DNA of 64,000 bases from CAVVFX01 sp963747535 (GCA_963747535.1 CAVVFX010000004.1:124001-188000), one strand, 5' to 3'; shown: positions 41,496 to 50,278, counted from the first letter of the stretch. The notes: generated by a model not told the origin, from the sequence alone. A program made the numbers and translations.

Positions 41496-42830
41496 TCATA
41501 TGCTCCGCTCAGCTTCGTTTGCCTGGTCGGCATCGAAGATTCGGACCTTCTTTGCCGCGTCGCCCGGAGAATCGCCGCTGACAATGCCGCAAACCTTCTT
41601 CAACTCGACGTATGACGGATCTTCGATGAGAAGTTCCTTTTCAAGAAGTGCCGCGATCTGCGAAACCAGTGGGTTCGCCGTATCTAAGTGAGGCGGGAAG
41701 AGATTAGACGGGAATTCCAGAAGAAGATCGATCAGTACGCGTTGGGCCTCAGCAGACCGTCGCTTCACCACGGCGCACCCCAAAAAGCAGGCTACACCCA
41801 TCACGTATTCATTCAGCAGTCGCATCCAATTGCCGACCTCAGTCGAGACAAAATCAAACCACCAGCGAATCGGCATCCGGCTCGTAATGGCACGCAGGCC
41901 GAGATCGGTGGATTCTTTGGTGGATGCCCCAGCAAGGATTTGAAATGCAACCGGCAGATCGAAATGGCTCTTCGACTCAGCGACTGTCGAAGCGGCCCAG
42001 TTGACCATGTCGGGGGTGGGAATCAAAAGCCCGATGAACCTTGAAAAAGCAAAAAGCGCATACGGCACCGTCGCCCGAACGGAGGTCAGATACTGCCAGA
42101 AACCCAGAACATCAAAGGCCTTCAGACGTCCCGTCCGATCGGAGACATTCTGAACATACAATGAGAATCCCAGGTTCGAAAACGAGTCGACGGATTGCGG
42201 AGTAAACCAGCTGCCTAGCCAGCCGAAACTCTCGCCAAAATAAGGCTTCAACAGAAATGTCGGTTCACCCAGTGCGTATTCCTCATGAACCGGCATCAAA
42301 GCTTGGCTGCCACTCGAATCCCTCAGATCGCGATCCAACGATCGGATGTTCGTAATCTCAATGGTGAAGGTCCCTTTGTGCCGTGCAGCTTGGGGGAGCC
42401 AGCGAAGGTAGCACTCGTAAAGATCATTGATCCAGAAGTAAAAGAACTCTTGCTGGTTGGCTAGAACGAACAGCACCGGTGGCGTTCCCGGAATCGACCG
42501 CGTGTAGTCCGACAAATGCTCCAGTGACAATTGGTGCCGGACCATTGCGACTCCGGGCTCGATATCGATGTAGTGGTATCCGTCTAGTGCTGCCCACAGC
42601 CGCTCCAGTTCCCGTGGAGACTTGCGGTTTGCAGGCGAAGGCGTGTATTTCACCTGAGTCTGAAACCTGCGCCGCAGCTCCCCTTCCGGGCTGAATACCG
42701 TAACCAGATAGTCTGTCCCGTAGTCAGCGCCCTGATGCATCGGCTGGGAAACGAGCGACGCGCTGAGGGCCGCTTCGAAGCGTCGGCAAGCGATCGTTTC
42801 TTTCAGGTGCGTGTCATGGCGCTTCGGCAT
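41496..42830 (-). CDS. DUF4365-domain protein (nuclease-fold-like)
   Basis: A 444-residue protein. The N-terminal part matches DUF4365: ETIACRRFEAALSASLVSQP, GADYGTDYLVTVFSPEGEL, FQTQVKYTPSP. The D40 and Q59-x-K61 residues sit as in a PD-(D/E)XK core (GxD...QxK). Residues 110-444 are helical, not recognised, with no transmembrane signal. DUF4365 proteins are frequent in defence islands, sometimes with ATPase partners, but none is adjacent. It lies just inside repeat copy B, so it is probably cargo of an integrated islet. Confidence 0.7.
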   Translation of the reverse strand: MPKRHDTHLKETIACRRFEAALSASLVSQPMHQGADYGTDYLVTVFSPEGELRRRFQTQVKYTPSPANRKSPRELERLWAALDGYHYIDIEPGVAMVRHQLSLEHLSDYTRSIPGTPPVLFVLANQQEFFYFWINDLYECYLRWLPQAARHKGTFTIEITNIRSLDRDLRDSSGSQALMPVHEEYALGEPTFLLKPYFGESFGWLGSWFTPQSVDSFSNLGFSLYVQNVSDRTGRLKAFDVLGFWQYLTSVRATVPYALFAFSRFIGLLIPTPDMVNWAASTVAESKSHFDLPVAFQILAGASTKESTDLGLRAITSRMPIRWWFDFVSTEVGNWMRLLNEYVMGVACFLGCAVVKRRSAEAQRVLIDLLLEFPSNLFPPHLDTANPLVSQIAALLEKELLIEDPSYVELKKVCGIVSGDSPGDAAKKVRIFDADQANEAERSI

Positions 42831-42958
42831 ATCCCGCTATTCTCCCAACAGCGTGCCCTATCAGCATAGAACTCCGAAACCGGCCCCGCACATTTCACAT
42901 CATCGCGCTGTACGAAACCCGTTCGTGCTGTAAGCTGCGCATCAATATCAAAAACAGG

Positions 42959-43440
42959 TTGACCGGGAATGGATTGCCGCGCTTGAAGAAGCGGAGGTCC
43001 GCGGCACCGGCATCGGTGGACGGCTCGGGCAACGTCGATTACGGCACGCCGCAGCTGAAAAGAGCGTATGCAGGTCCTGACCGACGGCGACGACCCACGC
43101 AGCTTCGCCCGTGTGCTTAACCATCCGTTCGACCGCTACCACCGGCGCGGCGAGATCAACCTGGACCATCACACTGCTGGCTGCGCACTGTTCAACGATA
43201 ACCAGCTGAGCCACCGCGACTCGACGACACGACGGGCCCGGAATTGATGGGCACGGGACCACGGTCTCAGCGCCTTGCAGCAGATCGACTACGACAGTCC
43301 GCTGGCGCGCCGACAATACCGGGATGGATCGGGTGTGCGACCTGCTCGACGACCTGATCGATGTTTACGAACTGGAGCGGCGTAAGAGATCAGCGGATCA
43401 TAAACGCGGGCTTGGGATTCATCAAAATCCTTCTGACTAG
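42959..43440 (+). pseudogene. Degraded coding region, family unknown
   Basis: Protein-like segments appear in successive plus-strand frames, joined by frameshifts: REWIAALEEAEVRGTGIGGR, then VLTDGDDPRSFARVLNHPFD with RYHRRGEINLDHHTAG, then DLLDDLIDVYELERRKRSAD. Codon use looks like real protein, but no frame is open throughout. I do not recognise the family. It lies between the divergent DUF4365 and convergent membrane-protein genes. Confidence 0.45.
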
Positions 43441-43470
43441 TCCGGAGTAAGGCTTAAATTTACTGAGAAT

Positions 43471-43998
43471 TTACGGATTCTTGCGTTCGTCCAGACCCTT
43501 CTTGAAATTATCAAGGCCGCGGACGAGAAGGTACGCGGATGTCGCGATCCCGAACGCCTGTACGTGGCTGATGACATCCGTCATGCCGCTCATCGTTTGA
43601 AGGCAGATCGCGATTGCGAACACGATCTCGATAAGGGCGTAGATCCTGAGCGCGAGCACCTTAAGCGCAAACAAACCGCACGCCACGGCAATGACGAACG
43701 AGGTGCCGACGTAAGTCCGAAGCGTTTCCGGGCGCGCCTCGGTGACCGCCGGGACGACGCCGTTTCGCAGAACCATCGCCAGGCCGCCGATCATCATGAG
43801 CATCAACACCCAGAAAGTTGCCAACAACACTGTTCGCCGTGCACGGATAAGGTTTATGCTGCGGAACCTCCGCCATTCCCTCCGGAAGTATCTCGCGAAC
43901 ATCCGAATGCTGTAGAGCACCCAAACGATGGCGGCGGCTTTCAGCAACATACCCAAAAAAGCGGTGAGTGGAAACACGATACCTCCGGTGTCTGCCAT
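43471..43998 (-). CDS. Hypothetical four-TM membrane protein
   Basis: A protein of about 175 residues with four hydrophobic segments: FPLTAFLGMLLKAAAIVWVL, LATFWVLMLMMIGGLAMVL, VIAVACGLFALKVLALRIYAL, and IEIVFAIAICLQ continuing to the C-terminal amphipathic part. A basic cytoplasmic loop (FRREWRRFRSINLIRARR) lies between TM1 and TM2. ATG 43998 (MADTGGIVFP) is used; ATG 44022 and 44067 are in frame with no clearly better ribosome-binding site. No family is recognised. Confidence 0.6.
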   Translation of the reverse strand: MADTGGIVFPLTAFLGMLLKAAAIVWVLYSIRMFARYFRREWRRFRSINLIRARRTVLLATFWVLMLMMIGGLAMVLRNGVVPAVTEARPETLRTYVGTSFVIAVACGLFALKVLALRIYALIEIVFAIAICLQTMSGMTDVISHVQAFGIATSAYLLVRGLDNFKKGLDERKNP

Positions 43999-44168
43999 TT
44001 TAGTGCCGTGCTGCCTCCTCATTCCCGTTGCCTCCGCCGTCGCACCAGAGCGAATGGCGCTATTCATTCAGATCAATGTTTAACAAGGGCATGCCGTTTG
44101 TAAAAGGCAACTCCGGCAACCCCGGAAGGCCCGCCCAAAATTGTCAGGAGGTCATGCTGATCTTGTAA

Positions 44169-44411
44169 TTGATTGAAAAGAAGGGAGAGCCTCTACGCGC
44201 GGCCCGCGGTGAAGACTGTGCGTATTGCAAGGGCTCCCAAGTCATCTCCGGGCAGAAAGCGGAGGAATACGATCCGGAGGACTTCGATGAAGAGACCTGC
44301 CCGCGCTGCAACGGGAGGGGGCAGACAGGCCTCATCGGCGACCAATGCAAGCTTTGCAAGGGCAACGGTTTCGTGACTGAGGCAAAGGCCACGGCTTACC
44401 GGAACAAATAG
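44169..44411 (+). CDS. Small DnaJ-type zinc-finger protein
   Basis: An 80-residue protein built of three CxxC(x)G-type units: CAYCKGSQVIS, CPRCNGRGQTG and CKLCKGNGF, like the cysteine-rich domain of DnaJ/Hsp40 but without the J domain. Six cysteines could bind one or two zinc ions in a hairpin. The start is TTG at 44169. It overlaps nothing, and convergent to it is the AbiE operon. It may be a stand-alone zinc-binding accessory protein of the islet; the function is unknown. Confidence 0.65.
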   Translation: MIEKKGEPLRAARGEDCAYCKGSQVISGQKAEEYDPEDFDEETCPRCNGRGQTGLIGDQCKLCKGNGFVTEAKATAYRNK

Positions 44412-44445
44412 CAGTTGGCCGGGCGCCATCCGTAGGAATGGTACT

Positions 44446-45369
44446 TCACTCCTCGATCCCGAGCGCCTTGTGAAGGTCGCCGATGAGCTTCTCCCGCTTT
44501 TTCGCGTCAGCCTTCGCGAGGTTCTGCAGTCGCCACTGAACGGCCGGCAGGGTTTCGACGTGCGGAATGCCGAGGATGTCCCATTCCGGCTTGCCTTTCT
44601 TGAAGGACGACAGAAACCTGCGGTGTTCCTGCGGCATCTTGCCGACGATCTCGGCGATCATTTGTTCGCGCGTCTGTAGCAGATCGTCGAACGTGACGGG
44701 CTGCTCCGTCATCCCGTCGAAGCCCCGCTCAAATTCCTGCGAGATATCGAGCCGCGGGGGTGCCAGCACTTCCGCCATCGGCCGGTTATGGCTAAGGATG
44801 TAGACGATGAAGGCTCTGCGCAGATTGTCGTCGATGCCCTCGTTGGCGAGGAGATCACGGACGTCGAACAGGTCCCGCGGATGCTGCCGGTCGAGCGCCG
44901 CGACCAACTTGCCGGCATAGAGATCGGCGAAGCTGACGACCTGCATTTCCGCGAAGCCGAACTGAGCTTCGACGGCCGGTGACACCGACCTGGTTTCCGG
45001 ATCATACACGCAGCCGCGGAGGACGGGCGTCACCTCGATCTTGATCGTGACGTCATCCTCTTCCACGAAAAGCTTGTTGACGATCTTCTCGGTATTCAGC
45101 ACTGCCGCTGTCACGCGCGCGCCGCGAATGCCGGCGCGGATGCGCTCCGCGACACGCTTCATGGCGGCGTCGATATGGGCGAGGGACGTCCCCCGGGCCT
45201 CGATCGGCAGGTACGTCAGGTCGATGTCCACCGAGAGGCGCGGCATGTCGCGCACGAAGAGGTTGATCGCCGTGCCGCCCTTGAGGGCGAAGCAGGTTTC
45301 TGTCGCCACAAGCGGAATCGCGCGGACCAGCAGCGAGGCCTGGCGGCGGTATTCTTCAGATGCCGCCAT
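44446..45369 (-). CDS. AbiEii-type nucleotidyltransferase toxin
   Basis: A 307-residue toxin of the type IV AbiE system, a nucleotidyltransferase that, in characterised relatives, modifies tRNA acceptor ends. The family motifs are clear: ALKGGTAINLFVRDMPRLSV with DIDLTYL (the GG and DxD metal-binding pair), later SFADLYAGKLVAALDRQHPR with DLFDVRDL, the conserved lysine and aspartates of AbiEii. The start at ATG 45369 overlaps the antitoxin stop by 14 bp, so the toxin is translated after the antitoxin. A longer frame upstream lies inside the antitoxin gene. Confidence 0.9.
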   Translation of the reverse strand: MAASEEYRRQASLLVRAIPLVATETCFALKGGTAINLFVRDMPRLSVDIDLTYLPIEARGTSLAHIDAAMKRVAERIRAGIRGARVTAAVLNTEKIVNKLFVEEDDVTIKIEVTPVLRGCVYDPETRSVSPAVEAQFGFAEMQVVSFADLYAGKLVAALDRQHPRDLFDVRDLLANEGIDDNLRRAFIVYILSHNRPMAEVLAPPRLDISQEFERGFDGMTEQPVTFDDLLQTREQMIAEIVGKMPQEHRRFLSSFKKGKPEWDILGIPHVETLPAVQWRLQNLAKADAKKREKLIGDLHKALGIEE

Positions 45370-46198
45370 CAAGCTTCTCCGGCACGGTGATGTTGTATTT
45401 CGTATCGAGCTTGCCGCCGCGCACCAGCATGCGCTTGCCCGTGCCGAGGTCGACCTTCGAGCGGTCGAGCTTCTGCAGCCAAGCATGGTTGTGGCGTTCC
45501 GCGAACCAGAAGAACAGGCGCTTGACCTTGACGCTCTTGCAGTCGGTCAGGAGCGGCTGAAGCCGCCTGGGGCTGAGGTTGCGCAGGCCCTCCATGAGGA
45601 CATCGGCCTGGTGAAAGGTCTCGCGCTTCGGCACTTCGTCAAGCAGTTCTAGGACGGCGCGCTCCGGCGTCGAGAGGGTGAGGGGATATTTCCACTTCCC
45701 CTGCTGTTGCGTAAAGCCTGCGTCCTCCGGCGCCTTCGGCGCGGCTTCGCCGTTGGTAAAGAACGCCGGTACTTCGCGATCCCTGAAAAGCCTGCGCGCG
45801 TTATGCAGGACAAGCTTCGTGTCGACAGGCACGCGCGATACCCATCCCGGCCATTCGGCGTTCGAATAAAGATGCGCTTCGCGCGAGCCGGTTTTGGGAA
45901 CGTAATGACTGAAGCCTTGCAGCTCCAGGGCGGTTCTCGCGCCTGCGGCCACTGGCAGGTTCTCAAGCGCGTTGAGCGAGATTACGAGTTGCTGCCAGGG
46001 AACCGTTGACTGCTCGTCAGGAACAGCCGGCCTGCAAAAGACGCCGCGGGCGAGGGTCTGCAGCCAGCCGTGCATAACGTATTTGCGCCGGAGCTGGCGC
46101 GAAACGCCATGGCGTTCAAGCCAGCCGGAATCAACGACGAGCCCTTCCGGGAGGGCCTGTTGAAGCCAGTTTAGCTTTCCCTGAGTTTGACGACCCAT
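45356..46198 (-). CDS. AbiEi-type antitoxin/autorepressor
   Basis: A 280-residue AbiEi protein. The N-terminal winged-helix region (SGWLERHGVSRQLRRKYVMH, GWLQTLARGVF) is the DNA-binding part, and the C-terminal domain (LTLSTPERAVLELLDEVPKR, ... NLSPRRLQPLLTDCKSVKVK) is the antitoxin body. It starts at ATG 46198 and the first base pairs of the AbiE operator palindromes lie right next to it. In known AbiE systems the AbiEi protein binds inverted repeats in its own promoter and counteracts AbiEii; the layout here fits that exactly. Confidence 0.9.
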   Translation of the reverse strand: MGRQTQGKLNWLQQALPEGLVVDSGWLERHGVSRQLRRKYVMHGWLQTLARGVFCRPAVPDEQSTVPWQQLVISLNALENLPVAAGARTALELQGFSHYVPKTGSREAHLYSNAEWPGWVSRVPVDTKLVLHNARRLFRDREVPAFFTNGEAAPKAPEDAGFTQQQGKWKYPLTLSTPERAVLELLDEVPKRETFHQADVLMEGLRNLSPRRLQPLLTDCKSVKVKRLFFWFAERHNHAWLQKLDRSKVDLGTGKRMLVRGGKLDTKYNITVPEKLDGGI

Positions 46199-46262
46199 GG
46201 TTTACAAAATACGCTATTTCCAAACTAGTCCGCAAGTTTAAAATTATCCGGTTTTGTAAACC
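46199..46262. promoter_or_regulatory. AbiE operator 1: GGTTTACAAAA...TTTTGTAAACC
   Basis: A perfect 11-bp inverted repeat (46199-46209 and 46252-46262) lies directly upstream of the abiEi start codon. It matches the expected binding site of an AbiEi autorepressor; the A/T-rich spacer holds the promoter. Confidence 0.8.
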
Positions 46263-46265
46263 CTT

Positions 46266-46293
46266 GGTTTACAGAAGCAACCGTCTGTAAACC
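46266..46293. promoter_or_regulatory. AbiE operator 2: GGTTTACAGA-N8-TCTGTAAACC
   Basis: A second, perfect 10-bp inverted repeat with the same GGTTTACA half-site as operator 1. Four half-sites in 95 bp suggest cooperative binding of the antitoxin. Confidence 0.8.
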
Positions 46294-46610
46294 GCTCCCT
46301 CCGGAGAACAGACGTATTAGTATCGGTGAAGTCTTCGGCGAATAGCGGCCTGCTGCCAAGGCCCTAACATCCATTCTTCTGGAATTTACCCGACTTAAAG
46401 TACGCAGGAATGGACGTAAACAACAGACGCCGCGGTGAACATCAGGAGCTCGTTGCTTGCGTCTGCTCCTGCACCGGAAAATCCGTGATGCCGGGGTTTA
46501 TGGCCGCCGTAGAATGGAAACGCGGCCTTTGGAACGTATGCGGAGTGTTTATTGACTGCGCTTTCCTCCACTGGCCTGGATTTTGCAAACGTAGAAAATG
46601 AGGCAAAACA
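46294..46610. other. Gap upstream of the PD-(D/E)XK gene
   Basis: Apart from the edge of the AbiE operators no element is recognised. It must contain the promoter of the gene starting at 46611. The short frame 46410-46601 has no family likeness. Confidence 0.4.
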
Positions 46611-48803
46611 TTGTCGGTTCCGGACGAAGGTGAATCGAAGCCGCAGGCCACACTCCCTGAATCCGGGGACCCTGTCGGAGCCGGCGCGCCAGTCGATATC
46701 GTAGCCCAGCTAAGGCAGCACCCATCCCCGGCTACGACTTTCAAGCACCTGAAGGACGCCCTTCGCGGACACAGCCCGGTCGCCATTCTCTCCCAGCTCA
46801 CGAACCGATACCTTTTCGTCCGGAGAGGCGAGTTCCACGATGAAGACTCGGAAATTCACCGCCATCACGCGTACATCGAATTCCTCACCGGTCTCCTTGC
46901 GTCCGAGCCGTTCCCGACGGGGGAGCTGAACGATCTTACAGCGTCCAAGTGCGATGAGATTTGGCAGCGGCTGCAGGATTATTTCGTCGCCGTCCAGAGA
47001 GACCTGGCCGCTGATTCGCTTGAAAGGACCGATCTCGCTCACGGGCTCCAGTTTGACGCCCGGAACCACTCCCTCACGGTGCGCGGGGAAGCGTATCCAC
47101 ACCAGCTCCAGAGCATGGCCGTCGGACTTTACGCCGAGCATGATGGGTGGTTCCAGAAGACGTTAGGCTTCACCATCCGTGAGGCTCTGCACGCCGTCGA
47201 AACGGTATTCAGGCTTTCGGCATGGCGCCGCGGCCAAGTGTTGTCGAGCCTGGAGGGCGACCGCGAAGACGCCAAAGCGCGGACGGAGGCGTTGACCCAA
47301 TATGCCGAGGCTATTCTCGGGTTCACTGTTGAAGAACTGGCGGCGATGTCTGAACTGCCGGTTCCGACCTGCGCCAGCTTATTAAAGCGGCTCTCTCAGG
47401 ATTTTGGATACCGGAACAGCCAGCATCCCCAAACCTTCACCGATCCGAAAAAAGCGGCATGGGACTTCAATACGCTATATGAGCGACCCTTCGTGCATCA
47501 TGGCGGCAGGTATTTTCTTTTTGTGCCGCCGCTCGTGCGCACCGCGCTCTTCAAGACGTTCTGGTTCGACCTGCAAGCCGACGCAGACTATTGCGAGACA
47601 TTCAAGGCCGCTCAGGGACGATGGCTGGAGCAAGAAGTGGCGCAGCGGCTGCGCGGGGTCTTCGGCCCCGACGCCGTCATCCTCAATCCGAGGAAAGCGG
47701 ACAAGACGCGCGAGGAACTTTGCGACGTCCTGGTGCTTTACGACCGCAACATTCTGATCGTGCAATGCAAATCCAAGGGACTTCGGCACGAGGCGCGAAC
47801 TGGCGCGGATTTCGAGGCGCTGGTCAGTGACGTCCGCAAAGCGGTAGTGACTGCGTTCGATCAGGGCCTCGCGGCACGCGACTATCTTTCGGCTTCGGAG
47901 GAGCCCGTCATTCGGCTGGAAAACGGGGAGGCCGGAATTCGGCGCGACTTCGTCACCGGGGTTTTTCTGCTGACGGTAACGCCCGTCCCGCTTCAGTTCC
48001 TCACGACCCGATTGGCGAACAACGAAAGCGTCCGCGACCTGTTTCCCGGAACTGAATTCCCCTGGGCGCTCTCGCTTCCCGACCTCGACACGCTGACGGA
48101 TGTGCTCAGGACACCTGCGCGCTTCCTTCACTATGCCCGGCAGCGGATTCAAGTCGAGCGTGCGCCGTTTTCCCTACTCGGCGACGAGATGGACCTCTTG
48201 GGCCTGTATCTCGCGGGACACCTGCGGACAGACTCGCCCAAATTCGAGGGGTATAACAGCGTCATGATTGCCGGCCTGTCCGGGGATGTCGATGAATACA
48301 TATGGAAAAAACATGAGGAGGGTCTCGCGGTTGAGCCGCCGCAGCCGCCGATCTCACCGGAATTCTCCCAGCTGATCAACGGTGTCCTTGCGAGCGGATG
48401 TCTCGGCGCCACTGATTGTGCGATGAGATTGCTAGAGGGCTCGGGGAACAGCCACAAGCAACTGTTGGAGGGGATCGCGGAAGCAAAGAGCAGGGCTCGT
48501 CGAAGCGGAAAGATGCAGCGTTTTACGGCCATGGTTGCGGGAGGAGAACTTGGTGTTTCCTTCCTGACCCTGGACTCGTCAAACGATCCCGGCAACCTTG
48601 GCCGCCAGCTCGAATGCTACGCCATTGTTCAAAAATATGCCGAGCGGTCTCCTACGTGGGTAGCGCTGGCGGCCGATGTCGCCAGCCCCAGGATTGTGGA
48701 CCTTTGCATGTTCCTGTCGGGCCCCTGGCAGGAGGATGCGGAGCTCGAACGATTGGCTGCTCAATTCATCCCGACCAGAGCACGGAAGGAGGCATCTTCG
48801 TGA
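46611..48803 (+). CDS. Large protein with PD-(D/E)XK nuclease-like core
   Basis: A 730-residue protein, not assigned to a named family. The middle shows a restriction-endonuclease-like core: helix with E340 (GRWLEQEVAQRLRG), D372 in EELCDVLVLYDRN and Q385-x-K387 in ILIVQCKSKG, the E-D-QxK pattern of nuclease folds. Residues 1-300 are mostly helical (a long coiled region with the segment EALTQYAEAILGF), 400-730 mixed. The start is TTG at 46611, weakly supported by GAGG. It lies between AbiE and repeat copy C, so it is probably islet cargo with a DNA-related defence role (inferred). Confidence 0.75.
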   Translation: MSVPDEGESKPQATLPESGDPVGAGAPVDIVAQLRQHPSPATTFKHLKDALRGHSPVAILSQLTNRYLFVRRGEFHDEDSEIHRHHAYIEFLTGLLASEPFPTGELNDLTASKCDEIWQRLQDYFVAVQRDLAADSLERTDLAHGLQFDARNHSLTVRGEAYPHQLQSMAVGLYAEHDGWFQKTLGFTIREALHAVETVFRLSAWRRGQVLSSLEGDREDAKARTEALTQYAEAILGFTVEELAAMSELPVPTCASLLKRLSQDFGYRNSQHPQTFTDPKKAAWDFNTLYERPFVHHGGRYFLFVPPLVRTALFKTFWFDLQADADYCETFKAAQGRWLEQEVAQRLRGVFGPDAVILNPRKADKTREELCDVLVLYDRNILIVQCKSKGLRHEARTGADFEALVSDVRKAVVTAFDQGLAARDYLSASEEPVIRLENGEAGIRRDFVTGVFLLTVTPVPLQFLTTRLANNESVRDLFPGTEFPWALSLPDLDTLTDVLRTPARFLHYARQRIQVERAPFSLLGDEMDLLGLYLAGHLRTDSPKFEGYNSVMIAGLSGDVDEYIWKKHEEGLAVEPPQPPISPEFSQLINGVLASGCLGATDCAMRLLEGSGNSHKQLLEGIAEAKSRARRSGKMQRFTAMVAGGELGVSFLTLDSSNDPGNLGRQLECYAIVQKYAERSPTWVALAADVASPRIVDLCMFLSGPWQEDAELERLAAQFIPTRARKEASS

Positions 48804-49066
48804 TGCTCTCCTGGGGCCTCTGCCCAACGGAAAAGGCGCGCAAACAGCAGGAGCGAAGCCGTCCCGTTATCAGCCGTTTGGCGAACCGAGGATCGTCGCG
48901 ACCAAAAATCCACGGTCCGTTGCAGAGGTGCTCTGAAAGCATCGACTACTGCGGATTGCGGCTTCGTCGCAGGGCGGTCTCGCGATACTGGCCATCCATC
49001 CATTTTCCACCGGGTTGCTCGGAGCGGAGTCTAGACTCCGCTCCAACGTTTCCGAAGTGAGGGGAG
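48804..49066. other. Gap with 24-bp palindrome
   Basis: No gene is recognised here; the only structural element is a perfect palindrome at 49021-49044, described separately. Confidence 0.4.
49021..49044. repeat. Perfect 24-bp palindrome GGAGCGGAGTCT/AGACTCCGCTCC
   Basis: A loopless perfect palindrome immediately before repeat copy C. It could form a cruciform or hairpin or be a dimeric protein site. As an intrinsic terminator it lacks the T-run. Its place at the islet boundary suggests a recombination-related site. Confidence 0.75.
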
Positions 49067-49257
49067 CCCAAATCCGTGTACATGTTTTGTACAAACGGCT
49101 TGAGATTCCTGCGAACAAAGTGATTCCTGCGATTGCGGTTTCAGTAACTTATAGAAACCACGAGAAGGCGGAAAATACGGGTTCGACCCCCGTTAGCGCT
49201 ACCAAAACCATTTAGAATCAGCCACTTGTGCGTGAATGTGCAAAGGCTCGAATCCAA
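49067..49257 (+). repeat. tRNA-3'-end repeat, copy C
   Basis: The best-preserved copy. The T-arm and acceptor end at 49177-49204 have a perfect 5-bp T-stem (ACGGG/CCCGT), loop TTCGACC, a 7-base acceptor strand TAGCGCT, discriminator A and CCA. The matching 5' half of a tRNA is not present. Upstream GGTTTC/GAAACC forms a further hairpin. It marks the right border of the AbiE islet. Confidence 0.8.
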
Positions 49258-49459
49258 ACCCGATTCGATCAAAGGGCGAAGGCCGTGTCTGGGCTGGACA
49301 GAAAATTCGGACTTCGTGTCTGCATCCAGCGCAGACGAGCTGAGGATCTTTAAAGGTAGTTCTACAAGTTAGATGGGGCGCTCAGTCATGTGCATACGGA
49401 GATCCTGTCGCGTGACCTGATAATATTACAGCCGATTCACGAGTCTGCTTGACCTTCCA
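49258..49459. other. Spacer between repeat C and the peptidase gene
   Basis: About 200 bp without recognised gene; contains the 3' side of the peptidase operon. Confidence 0.3.
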
Positions 49460-50260
49460 TCACCGCTGGGCGTAGTTTACGATCCGCTTCGCCATGGTGT
49501 TGCTCCAGTCCAGAACAGGTTCTGGCGGTTTGATGATATCCGCGAATTTGGATTCCGCGCTCTTGAGCCTCTGCATGATATCTGGGTCCTGCGTCTGCTG
49601 GTACATCTGCCAGTCAATAATCTGAAGCTGAGAAAGCATGCCGAGCGTTACCGCGCGGGCGCGCTGTTCCGGACGTGGGTGTTGTGTCTGGTCTTCCCAT
49701 CCCGGCGAGCCGATCTTAAGCGCGAGATCGACCAAGTGCTGGGACATGCTCTTGAAATCGACCGATGCGGGCGGACGATGCTCGCGGAAAATAGTGCCCA
49801 CGAAAGCCAGGCCGCCCAGAATGTCCGCCTGGCACTCGATCGCGCGGCGACGCTGGGGATCGTCCAGGCCGTTCGAATAATATTTGAACTGAGCCATGTG
49901 GGCCTGCTCATGCCCGAGAATGAACCGGATTGCGTCGTCCACCGTACTTTCGGATTGAGTGTTGACGAGTTGCGCGAGTTGCGTGCCATCCAGCCCGATG
50001 CCTTTCTGCGGGTGCGCGTTGGACCCGTAGCCGTCCGCCCAATAGACGGTGGTGGTCATTTGGTTGAGCTGATCGAGCTCGTCCATGATGCTGCGCACCT
50101 TGCGATCAAGCGGTTTGCTCAGATTAAGCGGGTGCGCATTCAGCCGCTGGTCGACCTTGGCTGGAGACGCAGCCCAGAAGTCGCCAAGGGAACTGAAGCC
50201 CTGTGCATACACGCCGGGCGTGACAAATGCAAGCGATAGAAGAACAACGGGGGCACGCAT
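49460..50260 (-). CDS. Secreted zinc-metallopeptidase-like protein (HExxH)
   Basis: A 266-residue protein with a Sec signal (residues 1-19, cleavage near VYAQ-G). The active-site helix FILGHEQAHMAQF (HExxH at 117-121) and the downstream ECQADILGG (E142, D146) fit a gluzincin-like M48/M49-type or neutral-zinc-peptidase active site with the third ligand Glu. It lies 18 bp after the stop of the HEAT-repeat gene, so it belongs to the same minus-strand operon. Substrate and exact family are unknown; periplasmic or extracellular location is inferred. Confidence 0.8.
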   Translation of the reverse strand: MRAPVVLLSLAFVTPGVYAQGFSSLGDFWAASPAKVDQRLNAHPLNLSKPLDRKVRSIMDELDQLNQMTTTVYWADGYGSNAHPQKGIGLDGTQLAQLVNTQSESTVDDAIRFILGHEQAHMAQFKYYSNGLDDPQRRRAIECQADILGGLAFVGTIFREHRPPASVDFKSMSQHLVDLALKIGSPGWEDQTQHPRPEQRARAVTLGMLSQLQIIDWQMYQQTQDPDIMQRLKSAESKFADIIKPPEPVLDWSNTMAKRIVNYAQR

Positions 50261-50278
50261 GGAGTTTCCTTTACTGAT

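Noticed and set aside
42948..43316. Minus-strand frame of 122 codons
   Set aside because: Protein composition is not credible; the plus-strand frames carry the protein-like blocks.
38018..49257. Complete tRNA genes in the repeats
   Set aside because: Only the T-arm and acceptor 3' strand are present; no matching D-arm, anticodon arm or 5' acceptor strand was found in any copy.
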